Positions 1 to 9,753 are shown, counted from the stretch's first letter. The stretch: 64,000 nt of DNA from Janthinobacterium sp. 64 (GCF_002813325.1 NZ_PHUG01000001.1:5270001-5334000), one strand, 5' to 3'. Program-made: numbers and translations. Notes: generated by a model not told the origin, from the sequence alone.

Positions 1-486
1 GCCAGCCAGATGATGGGTTCGTGGTTGAGCGGCCACCTGGCCAAGTGGCTGGCGCCGGCGTCTGCCGGCCAGTGGCGCGCGGCCAACCTGCCGGCCGGCG
101 CGCTGGCGTCGTATGGCGGCTCCTTCTACGGCATCCCGAAAAAGGCGGCGAATAAAACCCAGGCCTGGGAATTCATCAAGTTCATGACCGTCAACAAGGA
201 TATCCAGCTGCACTCGCTCAAAGAGATCGGCGCCTTCCCGGCCCTCAAGGCCGCGTATGCGGACCCGATGATGGACGAGCCGCAGCCGTATTTCGGCGGC
301 CAGAAGACGCGTTTGCTGGCGCGCGACACGGCGGCGAAAATCCCCGTCATCCGCGTCGACAAATTCGACGCCGTGGCGCGCGACATCGTCAACATGGAAC
401 TGGAAAGCGTGCTGGCGCAAAACAAGGATATCAAGACGGCGCTGGCCGACGCCAAGGCCCTGATCACCCACCGCGCGCGGCGCTAG
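1..486 (+). CDS. Sugar ABC transporter substrate-binding protein, C-terminal part
   Basis: The reading frame is open from the window edge, so only the last 161 residues are present. The segment reads like the C-terminal lobe of a CUT1-family periplasmic sugar-binding protein: a GSFYGIPKKAANKTQAWEFI stretch matches the usual 'favourite pattern, then AWEFIKFM' region near the end of such proteins. It stops 7 bases before the first permease gene, so it is the first seen member of the permease-permease-glucosidase-ATPase operon. Role in that family: captures the sugar in the periplasm and hands it to the membrane permeases. The substrate is inferred (beta-glucoside/cello-oligosaccharide) only from the GH1 enzyme in the same operon. 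Confidence 0.85.
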   Translation, partial: ASQMMGSWLSGHLAKWLAPASAGQWRAANLPAGALASYGGSFYGIPKKAANKTQAWEFIKFMTVNKDIQLHSLKEIGAFPALKAAYADPMMDEPQPYFGGQKTRLLARDTAAKIPVIRVDKFDAVARDIVNMELESVLAQNKDIKTALADAKALITHRARR

Positions 487-493
487 GAGCAGC

Positions 494-1495
494 ATGACTA
501 CCTCCATGCCTTGTACCGAGGACGCGCCCGCTGCCGCTGCCGCGCGGCCCGCCAGGAAACGCTACAACATGAAGCAATGGGCGCCGTATATCTTCATCAG
601 CCCCTTCTTCATCCTGTTCGCCGTCTTCAGCCTGTTCCCGCTGCTGTTTTCCATCTATCTGTCGTTCAACCAGTGGGAAGCGGCCAGCGGCGTGGAAGCC
701 ATGCAGTGGGTGGGCCTGGACAACTACAAGTATGCCTTGAGCGACCCGTGGTTTTTGCGCTCGCTGGGCAACACGCTGTGGCTGGCGCTGGCCTCGGGCG
801 TGCCGCAGCACCTGGTGGCCATTCCGCTGGCAGCGTTCATCCACAACAGCTTCAAGCGCTCGCGCAACCTGGTGATCGGCATTTACTTTTTACCGTTCAT
901 CACCTCCAGCGTGGCCATCGCCATGGTCTTCAACACCCTGTTCTCGCGCGACTATGGGCAGATCAATGTGCTGATCCAATGGTGCGCCAGCCTGCCGCTC
1001 GTCGGCGGCCTGTTTCCGGCGGAATCGATCGACTGGCTGGGCAGCTCGCTGTTCATCAAGCCGGCCGTCGCCTTCGTGATTTTCTGGCGCTACCTGGGCT
1101 GGAATCTGGTGCTGTATCTGTCCGCGCTGCAGGTGATACCCAAAGACCTGTACGAAGCGGCCACCATCGACGGCGCCTCGAAACGCCAGCAGTTCTGGTA
1201 CATCACCCTGCCGCAGCTGCGCCCCATGATCTACCTGGCCGTGACACTGACCATCATGGGCAACCTGCAGCTGTTCGAGGAGCCGTTCGTGCTGGTGGCC
1301 GAATCGAGCGGCGTGAGCCAGTCGGTGATGACGACGGCCATCTTCGTCTACAAGACGGCGTTTTCCTCGGGCGACTTCGGCACGGCGTCGGCCATTTCCT
1401 GGCTGCTGTTTTTGATCATCGCCAGCACCACCTGGGTCAATAACCGCATTTTCAGCCGCAACGAACGTAGAGAAAAACGCAAGGAGGTCCGATGA
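494..1495 (+). CDS. Sugar ABC transporter permease (MalF-type)
   Basis: 333-residue inner-membrane permease of the binding-protein-dependent sugar transporters. A short Ala/Pro/Arg-rich cytoplasmic N-terminus (residues 1-25) precedes about six hydrophobic segments. The cytoplasmic EAA loop that docks on the ATPase is visible as EAATIDGASKRQQFWYITLP starting near residue 221. The stop overlaps the start of the next permease (ATGA-type overlap), indicating translational coupling and a heterodimeric MalF/MalG-like pore. The AGGAG just upstream of the ATG supports the start. Function within the CUT1 family is secure; the transported sugar is inferred from the neighbouring beta-glucosidase. Confidence 0.93.
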   Translation: MTTSMPCTEDAPAAAAARPARKRYNMKQWAPYIFISPFFILFAVFSLFPLLFSIYLSFNQWEAASGVEAMQWVGLDNYKYALSDPWFLRSLGNTLWLALASGVPQHLVAIPLAAFIHNSFKRSRNLVIGIYFLPFITSSVAIAMVFNTLFSRDYGQINVLIQWCASLPLVGGLFPAESIDWLGSSLFIKPAVAFVIFWRYLGWNLVLYLSALQVIPKDLYEAATIDGASKRQQFWYITLPQLRPMIYLAVTLTIMGNLQLFEEPFVLVAESSGVSQSVMTTAIFVYKTAFSSGDFGTASAISWLLFLIIASTTWVNNRIFSRNERREKRKEVR

Positions 1496-2310
1496 AAACC
1501 ACCCGCTGGACGGCCTACGCCATGGTGGCCATCGGCGCCCTGATCATGGTCGCGCCGTTCTACTTCATGTTCGTCTTCGCCACGCACACGAGCGCCGAGA
1601 TCTACAGCCTGCCGCCGCCGCGCTGGTTCGGCACGGCCCTGCTCAACAACCTGGAATTGCTGCAGGAGCGCCTGCCGTTCTGGCGCAATATCGGCATCAG
1701 CCTGTACGTGGCGCTGATGACGACGGCCCTGACCTTGTTCTTTTGCTCGCTGGGCGGCTATGCGTTTGCCATGTACGAGTTCCGCTTCAAGCGGCCCCTG
1801 TTCACCCTGGTGATGGCGTCGATGATCATCCCGTCTTTCATGAACATGATTCCCACGTTCATGCTGATGGATTTCCTCGGCTGGCTGGACCAGCCGCGCG
1901 CCCTGTACGTGCCTGGCGCGGCCGGCGCGCTGGGGATTTTCCTGATGCGCCAGTACATCGGCACGGCCATTCCGAAGGATCTGATCGAGGCGGCGCGCAT
2001 CGACGGCTGCGGCGAATTCGCCATCTACTGGAGAGTCGTGCTGCCGCTGATCGGTCCCGCCATGGGCACCCTGGGCCTGATCACCTTCATCAACTCGTGG
2101 AACAATTTCATCACGCCGCTGGTCGTCATGCGCTCGGTCGAGAACTACACGATCCCGCTGGCTTTGCGCAGCATGCAGGCGCCGAACAACACGGAGTGGG
2201 GCGCGCTGATGACGGGCGCCGCCATCGCCGTGCTGCCGCTCTTGCTGATGTTTTTTGTCGCCTCGAAGCGTTTAATTGAAGGACTGACCCAGGGCGCCGT
2301 CAAAGGCTAG
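1492..2310 (+). CDS. Sugar ABC transporter permease (MalG-type)
   Basis: 272-residue inner-membrane permease, partner of the preceding gene, with which it overlaps by 4 bases. Hydrophobic segments begin at residue 10 or so (AMVAIGALIMVAPFYFMFVF) and recur about six times. The EAA docking loop (IEAARIDGCGEFAIYWRVVLP) starts near residue 166. AAGGAGGT lies just before the ATG and supports the start. With the MalF-type partner it should form the translocation pore driven by the ATPase encoded at 3707-4759. The C-terminus (KRLIEGLTQGAVKG) is the usual ending of CUT1 MalG-like permeases. Confidence 0.93.
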   Translation: MKTTRWTAYAMVAIGALIMVAPFYFMFVFATHTSAEIYSLPPPRWFGTALLNNLELLQERLPFWRNIGISLYVALMTTALTLFFCSLGGYAFAMYEFRFKRPLFTLVMASMIIPSFMNMIPTFMLMDFLGWLDQPRALYVPGAAGALGIFLMRQYIGTAIPKDLIEAARIDGCGEFAIYWRVVLPLIGPAMGTLGLITFINSWNNFITPLVVMRSVENYTIPLALRSMQAPNNTEWGALMTGAAIAVLPLLLMFFVASKRLIEGLTQGAVKG

Positions 2311-2337
2311 CACTCTCTTTAATCCACTCACACTGAC

Positions 2338-3705
2338 ATGACCACCATGCATAACGACGATATTGACACCAACTTCCCCGCCACCTTCACCTGGGGCGTG
2401 GCCACCAGCGCCTACCAGATCGAGGGCGCCGCCGCCATCGACGGCCGCGGCCCATCCATCTGGGATACCTTCAGCCACACGGATGGCAAGATCATCGACG
2501 GCAGCAATGGCGACGTGGCTTGCGACCATTACCACCGCTACGCGGAGGACGTGGAACTGATCGCCAGCCTGGGCGTGAACGCCTACCGCTTTTCCATGTC
2601 CTGGTCGCGCGTGCAACCGACGGGTTCCGGCGCCTGGAACGAGGCCGGATTCGATTTTTACTCCCGCCTGCTCGACGCGCTGGCCGCCAAGGGACTCGAT
2701 GCGCACCTGACCCTGTACCACTGGGACTTGCCGCAAGCCTTGCAGGACGAGGGCGGCTGGCTCAATCGCGCCACCTGCTACCACTTCGCCGTCTACGCGG
2801 CCGAGGTGGCGCGCCGCTTCGGCCACAAGGTCGCCAGCATCGCCACGCACAACGAACCGTGGTGCACGGCCGTGCTGGGCCACGGCACGGGCCAGTTCGC
2901 CCCCGGCATGGCCGACCCGGCCGCCGCAGTGCAAGTGTCGCACCATCTGCTGCTGTCGCACGGCCTGGCCATGCAGGCGATGCGCGCCGTCAATCCGCCC
3001 GCCAAGCTGGGCATCGTGCTCAATCAATGGACGGCCACCCCGGCCACCGACAGCGCCCAGGACCGCGAGCTGGCAGAACTCGAATATGCGCGCTCGGTGC
3101 AGTGGTATATGGACGCCATCTTCAAGGGCCGCTACCCGGCCCTGGCCCTGAAACACCCAGATGCTTCCGCTTTATCTATCTTTGAAAACGATTTCATAGA
3201 TATCAGGCAGCCTATCGATTTCCTCGGCGTGAACTATTACACGCGCGCTTTCATGAGCGCCGAGACGCCGCCGCGCAAGCCCGAATGCAAGCTCGGTGTC
3301 AACGACATGGGCTGGGAAACCTATCCGCAAGGCTTGACGGAACTGCTCGTCGGCCTGCACCGCGAATACCGGCTGCCGCCCGTCTACATCACGGAAAACG
3401 GCATGGCCGTGGCCGACAAGCCCGTCGACGGCAAGATCCACGACGCGCCGCGCATCGAATACGTGCAGCTGCACCTGGACGCCTTACGCGCCGTGATTGC
3501 GCAGGGCATCGACGTGCGCGGCTATTTCTACTGGAGCCTGATGGATAACTTCGAGTGGAACTCGGGCTACGCCAAGCGCTTCGGCATGGTCTACGTCGAT
3601 TACGCCACGCAGCAGCGCAGCTTCAAGGACAGCGCCCTGTGGTACCGCGATTTTATTATCGCCCAGCGCGCATCCCATGCCGTTGCCCTGGCCGGGGAGC
3701 ACTGA
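2338..3705 (+). CDS. Family GH1 beta-glucosidase
   Basis: 455-residue cytoplasmic glycoside hydrolase of family 1, normal length and without a signal peptide. The retaining catalytic pair is visible: acid/base Glu173 in THNEPW and nucleophile Glu353 in YITENG. The N-terminal [15 protein letters not shown] and the C-terminal [16 protein letters not shown] segments are GH1 hallmarks. It sits inside the sugar ABC operon between the second permease and the ATPase gene, so it most likely hydrolyses the imported beta-glucoside (cellobiose or similar) to monosaccharide in the cytoplasm. The exact substrate cannot be read from sequence; 6-phospho-beta-glucosidase activity is unlikely because an ABC importer delivers unphosphorylated sugar. 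Confidence 0.95.
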   Translation: MTTMHNDDIDTNFPATFTWGVATSAYQIEGAAAIDGRGPSIWDTFSHTDGKIIDGSNGDVACDHYHRYAEDVELIASLGVNAYRFSMSWSRVQPTGSGAWNEAGFDFYSRLLDALAAKGLDAHLTLYHWDLPQALQDEGGWLNRATCYHFAVYAAEVARRFGHKVASIATHNEPWCTAVLGHGTGQFAPGMADPAAAVQVSHHLLLSHGLAMQAMRAVNPPAKLGIVLNQWTATPATDSAQDRELAELEYARSVQWYMDAIFKGRYPALALKHPDASALSIFENDFIDIRQPIDFLGVNYYTRAFMSAETPPRKPECKLGVNDMGWETYPQGLTELLVGLHREYRLPPVYITENGMAVADKPVDGKIHDAPRIEYVQLHLDALRAVIAQGIDVRGYFYWSLMDNFEWNSGYAKRFGMVYVDYATQQRSFKDSALWYRDFIIAQRASHAVALAGEH

Positions 3706-3706
3706 C

Positions 3707-4759
3707 ATGGCCGCCATTTCCCTGCGCGGTATCCGCAAGACCTACGGCGACGGCCCGGAAATCGTCAAGGGCCTGGACCTCGATATCCACGACGGCGAAT
3801 TCATGGTCTTCGTCGGACCGTCCGGCTGCGGCAAGTCGACCCTGCTGCGCATGATCGCGGGACTGGAAGACATCAGCGCGGGCCAGCTGCGCATCGGCGA
3901 CTTGCTGGCCAACGACGTGGCGCCGGCCGAGCGGGGCATCGCCATGGTCTTCCAGAGCTACGCCCTGTATCCGCACATGACGGCGCGCGACAACATGGGT
4001 TTTGCCTTGAAACTGGCCGGCAAGCCGGAAGCCGAAGTGCGCGCCGCCGTCGGCAAGGTGGCCGAGATTTTGCAGATCACGCACCTGCTTGACCGCAAAC
4101 CCAAGGCCTTGTCGGGCGGCGAACGCCAGCGCGTGGCCATCGGCCGCTCCATCGTGCGACAGCCCAAGGTGTTTTTGTTTGACGAGCCGCTGTCCAACCT
4201 CGACGCGTCCTTGCGCGTGCAGACGCGCATCGAGCTGGCCAAGCTGCACCAGGAACTGGGCACGACGATGATCTACGTGACGCACGACCAGGTCGAGGCC
4301 ATGACCCTCGGCGACCGGGTCGCCGTCTTCCACGGCGGCCACCTGGAGCAGGTGGGGGCGCCTTTGGACCTGTACCGCCATCCGGCCAGCCAGTTCGTCG
4401 CCGGCTTCATCGGCGCGCTGCGCATGAACTTTTTGCCGTGCGCCGCCGTCCCCGCGCTGGCCAGCCAGCTTGGCGGCGAGGCGCGCATGCTGGTCGGCAT
4501 ACGCCCCGAGCACCTGCGCCTGGTGCCGCGCCACGAGGGCTACGGCGCCACGGTGACCCTGATCGAGCAGCTGGGCGACGCACAGATCATCCACGCGACC
4601 CTCGACGGATGCATCGACGGCGGCCCGCACGCGGTGGCCATCAAGTTGCACGGCGAGGCGCGCCACAGCCTGGCGCAGGGCAGCGCCATCGGCTTCGCAC
4701 CGGAAGAAGGCCATGCCTTTCTATTTGACACGGCCGGGCGCGCCGTGGCCACCCATTGA
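3707..4759 (+). CDS. Sugar ABC transporter ATP-binding protein (MalK/UgpC-type)
   Basis: 350-residue ATPase of CUT1 importers. Walker [10 protein letters not shown] begins at residue 37, the signature [13 protein letters not shown] at residue 135, and Walker [13 protein letters not shown] follows with Asp159-Glu160. The C-terminal third carries the TOBE/regulatory region ([10 protein letters not shown]). The frame is open further upstream, but ATG 3707 is chosen because GGGGAG lies 7-12 bases before it and the conserved N-terminus ([16 protein letters not shown]) begins there; the ATG is one base after the glucosidase stop. It energises the two permeases of this operon. Confidence 0.94.
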   Translation: MAAISLRGIRKTYGDGPEIVKGLDLDIHDGEFMVFVGPSGCGKSTLLRMIAGLEDISAGQLRIGDLLANDVAPAERGIAMVFQSYALYPHMTARDNMGFALKLAGKPEAEVRAAVGKVAEILQITHLLDRKPKALSGGERQRVAIGRSIVRQPKVFLFDEPLSNLDASLRVQTRIELAKLHQELGTTMIYVTHDQVEAMTLGDRVAVFHGGHLEQVGAPLDLYRHPASQFVAGFIGALRMNFLPCAAVPALASQLGGEARMLVGIRPEHLRLVPRHEGYGATVTLIEQLGDAQIIHATLDGCIDGGPHAVAIKLHGEARHSLAQGSAIGFAPEEGHAFLFDTAGRAVATH

Positions 4760-4776
4760 CCCCGCACGGAGGCGAC

Positions 4777-4791
4777 ATGACTTCAGATTGA
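4777..4791 (+). other. Four-codon mini-ORF behind a strong ribosome binding site
   Basis: Seventeen bases after the ATPase stop there is a consensus-like GGAGG followed by ATG, three sense codons and TGA. It is far too short to be a gene. It may be the relic of a further operon gene, a leader peptide for the downstream receptor gene, or chance. A small ATAGC/GCTAT hairpin follows at about 4812-4827. Confidence 0.2.
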
Positions 4792-4866
4792 CACCCAAAA
4801 AATGTGCAGCAATAGCCAAAGAGCTATGTGATCATCAATTAACCAGCGGTACAGGAGACAACAACA

Positions 4867-7317
4867 ATGCAACAGCTCAAACGCAATACCATCGCCCTCA
4901 GCCTCGCGCATGCGACCTTCGCCCAGTTCATCTTGCTGGGCAGCGGCGCCGCGCTGGCACAGGACACCGCAGCCACGGACGCGGCAAAACCGGCCGCCGA
5001 ACAGATGGACCGCATCGTCGTCACGGCCACGCGCCGCAATACCTTCGTGCAGGAGACGCCGCTGGCCGTCACCGCTTTCAACCAGGACACCCTGCAAAAC
5101 AATCAAGTGAAAGACCTGGCCTCGCTGGCGACCATGGTGCCGAGCCTCGTCGTCGAACAGCATGGCGACTCGGGCGGCGTGCACGTCTACATGCGCGGCG
5201 TCGGCTCGGCCAACCACACGGAGCTGGGCGACCCGGCCGTCGCCTTCTATGTCGACGGCGTGTATTCGCCGCGGCCCCAGGGCGCCACGGCGCTGATGTA
5301 TGACTTGAGTCACGTCGAGGTGGCGCGCGGACCGCAGGGCACCCTGAACGGCCGCAATTCGACGGCGGGCGCCGTCAACCTCGTGTCGGCCGCGCCGAGC
5401 ACGGCCAAGTTCATGGGCTCGGCCGGCATCACCGTGGGCGACAAGCGCCATCTGCAGACGCAGGGCATGCTCAATATCCCGTTGTCCGACGACGTGGCGC
5501 TGCGCATCGCCGCCATCAAGGATAGCCATGACGGCACGGTGGACTTCCGCCGCGGCTCGAACGTCATGCCGGGCACGGCCAAGTATGGCGCCGGCGACCA
5601 GATGGGCGTGCGCGCCTCGCTGCTGTGGAAGTTCACGCCGCAGCTGCGCGGCACCTTCATCGCCGACTACTTCCTCGACCAGGGTGCCGGCAACGTCTAC
5701 CTGGCGGCCGAACCGAAACCCGGTGAAAAGCTGCGCTCGGCCCTGATCGACACGCCGGGCACCCTGGACCAGTCGATTCTGACCTACAAGGGCAAGCTCA
5801 ATTACAAGCCGACCGATGCGCTGGACTTCACGTACCTGGGCAGCTGGAGCCGCTACAAGCGCCAGAACAGCAACGATTCCGATGCGGGCCTGTTCCCCGG
5901 CTTTAAGTCGGAAAACCGCACCGACTGGGCGCAGTTCGACAGCTATTCGCACGAGCTGCAGGCCCGTTCGGACGACGATGCGCCGTTCCAGTGGGTGGCC
6001 GGCGTGTTCCTGTTCAATGAAAAGAACAAGGTGCGCTTCGATATCGACCGCAGCCAGATTTCGCAGGCGGCCGTGCAGCAGGATATCGCCAACGGCGCCG
6101 TGATTTTCGTGCAGCCGACCGTGGGCCAGTACGCGTCCTCGATGTCCTTCATCCAGGGCGACCGCCAGCTCAAATCGAAAGCCGTGTTCGGCCAGGTCAG
6201 CCAGCAGCTGACCGATACGCTCAAGCTGACGGCCGGCGCGCGCTACACGAAAGACCATAAATTCGACGTCGGCGGCAAGAACTGGGCTTGCCCGAACTGG
6301 CCCGCCAACACGCCGCTGGGCACCACGGTACTCACTGCCGACCAGCTGCGCCAGCTGGTCACGCCCGGCACGGGCCTGGCCAATACGCACAATATCGGAC
6401 CGGGCGGCGCCATCACTGCCGCCGCCTGCGGCAATACGCCGGGCGACAATACGGCCGACCTGAAATACGGCCAGGCCACCTGGCTGGGCCGCATCGAGTA
6501 CAAGCTGCGCCCGGACATTTTGCTGTTCGGTTCCGTGACGACGGGCTTCCATTCGCCGGCCATCGGCGACGGCGGTGCCACCACCAAGCCGGAAAAGCTG
6601 ACCAGCTATGAAATCGGCTTCAAGTCGGACTTGCTGAACCGCGAACTGACCCTGAACCTCGATGCGTTTTTGATGAAGTACAAGGACAAGCTCGAATCGC
6701 AGGTGGTCAACAGCGTGCTGGCCAACTTCAATGCGGCTGGCGCCACCGTCAAGGGGTTGGAAGCGGAGTGGGTGTGGCGCCCAACGAAGGTCGACCGCCT
6801 GACGGGCAACGCTACCTGGCTCAAAGCCGTGTACGATGATTTCATGTCGTGCGACGTCGATGCGGCGCGCGCGAATGGCCAGTCCTGCGGCTCGACGGCG
6901 CCACTGGTGAACGTGGGCGGCAGCACCATGAAGCATGCGCCGAAGTTTTCCACGACCGTCCAGTACGAGCATGATTTCAGTGTCGCCGGCGGCCAGCTCA
7001 CGCCGCGCGCTTCGGTGCACTATGAAACCATGTCGTACGTGGGCGCGGGCGCGTTCAACGGCGACGTGCCGGGCCACGCCGGCGTCAAGCGCCAGGAAGC
7101 GTACACCACGCTGGACCTGAGCCTGCGCTTCCAGCCGGCCAACAAGGCCTATACGGTGGAAGCGTTCGTGCAGAACGCCACCGACAAGGCGGTCAAGCTG
7201 GACGTCAATGAAATCTGCACGGACGTGGGCATGCCATGCCAGCCGACGCAGCAGATCTACGGCGCCTTCTACAACGCACCGCGCACGTTTGGCGCGCGCG
7301 TGTCGATGAAGTTTTAA
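4867..7317 (+). CDS. TonB-dependent outer membrane receptor
   Basis: 816-residue outer-membrane receptor. A signal peptide (about residues 1-31, ending GAALAQ) is followed by a plug domain beginning at MDRIVVTATRR, with MRGVGS and VEVARGPQGTLNGRNSTAGAVN motifs. A long beta-barrel ends in a C-terminal phenylalanine (VSMKF), as required for barrel assembly. CAGGAGACA before the ATG supports the start. It follows the beta-glucoside ABC operon by 107 bases on the same strand, so it may be the outer-membrane entry port for the same sugar; an iron-chelate substrate is the alternative. A rho-independent terminator closes the unit. Confidence 0.9.
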   Translation: MQQLKRNTIALSLAHATFAQFILLGSGAALAQDTAATDAAKPAAEQMDRIVVTATRRNTFVQETPLAVTAFNQDTLQNNQVKDLASLATMVPSLVVEQHGDSGGVHVYMRGVGSANHTELGDPAVAFYVDGVYSPRPQGATALMYDLSHVEVARGPQGTLNGRNSTAGAVNLVSAAPSTAKFMGSAGITVGDKRHLQTQGMLNIPLSDDVALRIAAIKDSHDGTVDFRRGSNVMPGTAKYGAGDQMGVRASLLWKFTPQLRGTFIADYFLDQGAGNVYLAAEPKPGEKLRSALIDTPGTLDQSILTYKGKLNYKPTDALDFTYLGSWSRYKRQNSNDSDAGLFPGFKSENRTDWAQFDSYSHELQARSDDDAPFQWVAGVFLFNEKNKVRFDIDRSQISQAAVQQDIANGAVIFVQPTVGQYASSMSFIQGDRQLKSKAVFGQVSQQLTDTLKLTAGARYTKDHKFDVGGKNWACPNWPANTPLGTTVLTADQLRQLVTPGTGLANTHNIGPGGAITAAACGNTPGDNTADLKYGQATWLGRIEYKLRPDILLFGSVTTGFHSPAIGDGGATTKPEKLTSYEIGFKSDLLNRELTLNLDAFLMKYKDKLESQVVNSVLANFNAAGATVKGLEAEWVWRPTKVDRLTGNATWLKAVYDDFMSCDVDAARANGQSCGSTAPLVNVGGSTMKHAPKFSTTVQYEHDFSVAGGQLTPRASVHYETMSYVGAGAFNGDVPGHAGVKRQEAYTTLDLSLRFQPANKAYTVEAFVQNATDKAVKLDVNEICTDVGMPCQPTQQIYGAFYNAPRTFGARVSMKF

Positions 7318-7373
7318 TCAGGTCGTGTGAAAGAGCCGTTGCAGTAGCAGTCCACTCAGTAGGGAAGGTGTTG

Positions 7374-7400
7374 GGCCGGGGTTCTTCCCCGGCCTTTTTT
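7374..7400 (+). terminator. Rho-independent terminator after the TonB-dependent receptor
   Basis: Perfect 8-bp stem GGCCGGGG/CCCCGGCC with a 5-base loop followed by six T residues. It terminates rightward transcription; the last T residues overlap the stop codon of the convergent xseA. Confidence 0.9.
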
Positions 7401-8760
7401 ACTCTAATGTCGCTTGCACGCTGGCGATGCCGATCTGCGCGCTGCCTTCGGCCAGGCGTACGTTGACGTTCTGGCGCGCCTGCAACTGGGCCGGCGAGCG
7501 CACGATATTTCCCTTTTCATCGCGCAGGATGGCGTAGCCGCGTTCCAGGGTGCGCTGGGGGTTGAGCAGTTCCAGCTGCGCCGCCAGGCCGTCGAGGCGG
7601 TGGCGCCGCTGCGCCACCAGTTGCACCATGGCCGCGCCGCCGCGCCGCTGCATGTCCGCGAGGCGGGCGCGCGGCGCCGTGACGTCGGGCCGCAAGGCGG
7701 CCCAGCGCGAACGCAGGCGTTCGAGCGCGTACTGCGACTGGTTCACGGGCGCGCGCGCCGCATGCGTCATGGCCGTCGACAGGGCCAGCAGTTGCAAGCG
7801 CTGCTGCTGCAGCTGCGCCTTCGGGTTGAGCAGGCGGCGGCTGTGGCGATCCAGCGTTTGCGCCGCATCGTCGAGGCGGCGGCGCATGGCGCGGCGCAGA
7901 TCGGCAGCATCGGCGCGCAGGGAAGCCATCCAGTCGGCGCGCGGCGTGGCCGCCAGTTCGGCCGCCGCCGTCGGCGTGGCCGCGCGCAGGTCAGCCGCGA
8001 AGTCGGCGATGGTGAAATCGGTCTCGTGTCCCACGCCGCTGATCACCGGCATGGAACAATCGGCGATCGCATGGGCGACGGCTTCATCGTTGAACGACCA
8101 TAAGTCTTCGATGCTGCCGCCGCCACGACATACCAGCAGCACGTCGCACTCGGCCCTTGTGGAGGCAGTGCGGATGGCGTGCGCGATTTTTTCCGGCGCT
8201 TGCTGGCCCTGCACGGGCGTGGGGTACAGAATGATGGACACGTGTGGCGCGCGGCGCTTGAGCGCGATCAGCACGTCGCGCAGGGCGGCCGCCTGCGGAC
8301 TGGTGACGATGCCGATGCTGCGCGCGAACATGGGAATGGCGCGCTTGCGTTCCTGGTCGAACAGGCCCTGCGCGGCCAGTTTTTCCTTCAGGCGCTGGAA
8401 CGCTTCGTACAGGGCGCCCACGCCGGCGCGGCGGATGGCTTCGACGTTGATCTGGTAATCGCCACGCGCGCCGTACAGGGTGACGAGGGCGCGCACTTCC
8501 ACCTTGTCGCCTTCGCGTGGCGTGAAGCCGGCAAACTGCGCGCGGCCACGGAACATCACGGCGCGCACCTGGGCGCCATCGTCCTTCAAGGTGAAGTACC
8601 AGTGGCCGGAAGCGGCGCGCGTAAAGTTGGAAATCTCGCCGGCGATCCAGGTCAGGGGGAACGAGCGTTCGAGCAGGCGCGCGACGGCCTGGTTCAGGGC
8701 GCTGACGGTCAGCACGGGCGGGGCGGCAAAGCCGCTGTCAGTTGGAGTATCGGTCATCAT
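7399..8760 (-). CDS. xseA: Exodeoxyribonuclease VII large subunit
   Basis: 453-residue large subunit of exonuclease VII, which degrades single-stranded DNA bidirectionally together with the small subunit XseB (not in this window). Normal family length. The N-terminal OB-fold region ([20 protein letters not shown]) and the catalytic domain motifs ([31 protein letters not shown]) are clear, followed by the helical region and a C-terminal GYAILRD element. Two ATG codons stand in tandem at the start (8758 and 8755); neither has a good Shine-Dalgarno sequence, so either could be used. Upstream lies the DnaA-box repeat array. Confidence 0.96.
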   Translation of the reverse strand: MMTDTPTDSGFAAPPVLTVSALNQAVARLLERSFPLTWIAGEISNFTRAASGHWYFTLKDDGAQVRAVMFRGRAQFAGFTPREGDKVEVRALVTLYGARGDYQINVEAIRRAGVGALYEAFQRLKEKLAAQGLFDQERKRAIPMFARSIGIVTSPQAAALRDVLIALKRRAPHVSIILYPTPVQGQQAPEKIAHAIRTASTRAECDVLLVCRGGGSIEDLWSFNDEAVAHAIADCSMPVISGVGHETDFTIADFAADLRAATPTAAAELAATPRADWMASLRADAADLRRAMRRRLDDAAQTLDRHSRRLLNPKAQLQQQRLQLLALSTAMTHAARAPVNQSQYALERLRSRWAALRPDVTAPRARLADMQRRGGAAMVQLVAQRRHRLDGLAAQLELLNPQRTLERGYAILRDEKGNIVRSPAQLQARQNVNVRLAEGSAQIGIASVQATLE

Positions 8761-8915
8761 CTGGTGCTATGGGGGAGGAAACTGTCCACATATTATCGGC
8801 GAGGTCATGCTTATGTCATATATCGTGCAAAACAACAAGTTCTATTTCTAAGTATTTGATTTCATGCAGAATTCCCGTATGCCTGATTTGCGTGCACAGG
8901 GAAAAAAACCTTTAA

Positions 8916-8980
8916 TATCAAGCACATCAGTAAAGCCCGTGCCACTTACGCACAAAGTTATCCACAGAAAGTGTGCGGAA
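8916..8980 (+). repeat. DnaA-box repeat unit 1
   Basis: TATCAA at 8916 (IHF-like but without the TTR half) lies 42 bp before a perfect DnaA box TTATCCACA at 8958-8966. An inverted weak box (TTCCGCACA on the minus strand) follows at 8972-8980, and a second imperfect minus-strand box at 8989-8997. Confidence 0.75.
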
Positions 8981-9033
8981 CTTTTTGCCGTGGACAATTG
9001 TTGCCGGACAGGCCCCTTTCGACAAAGGAAAAT

Positions 9034-9138
9034 GCCCTGCTACATTTTTACGCACTGAAATAAAGTACATAGGAATCAAGCGCTTAGTATGCCATGCATG
9101 GCCTTGCGCACAATCTTATCCACAAAAAATGTGCAGAA
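9034..9138 (+). repeat. DnaA-box repeat unit 2
   Basis: This unit begins with a 21-base segment (9034-9054) that recurs exactly at 9513-9533. A perfect match to the IHF consensus WATCAANNNNTTR lies at 9074-9086 and starts 42 bp before the perfect DnaA box TTATCCACA at 9116-9124. An inverted weak box TGTGCAGAA follows, and a near-box TTATCCACT is at 9158-9166. Confidence 0.8.
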
Positions 9139-9222
9139 CTCTGGTGCAGCGCTGGAATTATCCACTGAAACGCCCAAGGCATGGCTTGCCTGAATTTTGC
9201 GCAGCATAAAAATAACCATACA

Positions 9223-9287
9223 AATCAAGGGTGTAGCATTCGTGCCTAGGCCTTGCTCACAATCTTATCCACAGAATGTGTGCAAAA
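9223..9287 (+). repeat. DnaA-box repeat unit 3
   Basis: AATCAA at 9223 (one mismatch to the IHF consensus over the full 13 bases) starts 42 bp before the DnaA box TTATCCACA at 9265-9273. The facing minus-strand box TTTTGCACA (9279-9287) fits the relaxed DnaA consensus TTWTNCACA, with 5 bp between the two boxes. Confidence 0.8.
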
Positions 9288-9382
9288 CTGCATAAACCGT
9301 TTCGCGGCTTGTCCGGGTTTTCCACCGCGCGAACATGCCGAATTGCTGCCTCATTTTTAAGCATTGAAAAAAACTCCTTTTA

Positions 9383-9447
9383 AATCAAGGGTCTTGCGTG
9401 GAGTCAATCGGCTTGCTCACAATCTTATCCACACTTTATGTGTGGAA
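9383..9447 (+). repeat. DnaA-box repeat unit 4
   Basis: AATCAA at 9383 (TTR half degenerate) starts 42 bp before the perfect DnaA box TTATCCACA at 9425-9433. A facing TGTGTGGAA element follows. Confidence 0.78.
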
Positions 9448-9512
9448 CTGCATTCTCGGTGGAAAAGTATTGTTTGGCGATAGTTTTTGGCATGAAAACC
9501 TCCGCTTTTCAC

Positions 9513-9617
9513 GCCCTGCTACATTTTTACGCAGGGAAATAAAAACGATATAAATCAAGGTACTTGGCGTCTATTCTTGCGCTTGCGCACAATCTTGTCC
9601 ACAGATTGTGTGCAGAA
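9513..9617 (+). repeat. DnaA-box repeat unit 5
   Basis: Starts with the second copy of the exact 21-base segment (9513-9533). AATCAA at 9553 (TTR half degenerate) is 42 bp before TTGTCCACA at 9595-9603, a common high-affinity variant of the DnaA box, followed by a facing TGTGCAGAA. Confidence 0.75.
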
Positions 9618-9689
9618 CTTTGACGCTGAAAATGCCGCATGTGTCGCTCCGTTTGCCACTTTTTTGTGCATTGATTTAATGTCGTTTAA

Positions 9690-9753
9690 AATCAATGGCT
9701 TAATTGAATTCCTTGGCTTTGCGCACAATCTTGTCCACAGTTAATGTGCAGAA
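9690..9753 (+). repeat. DnaA-box repeat unit 6
   Basis: Perfect IHF consensus match at 9690-9702 starting 41 bp before TTGTCCACA at 9731-9739; a facing TGTGCAGAA follows. This is the only unit whose spacing is 41 rather than 42 bp. Confidence 0.77.

Noticed and set aside
4783..7077. 764-codon minus-strand frame opposite the TonB-dependent receptor
   Set aside because: Antisense shadow of a clear receptor gene; no family resemblance.
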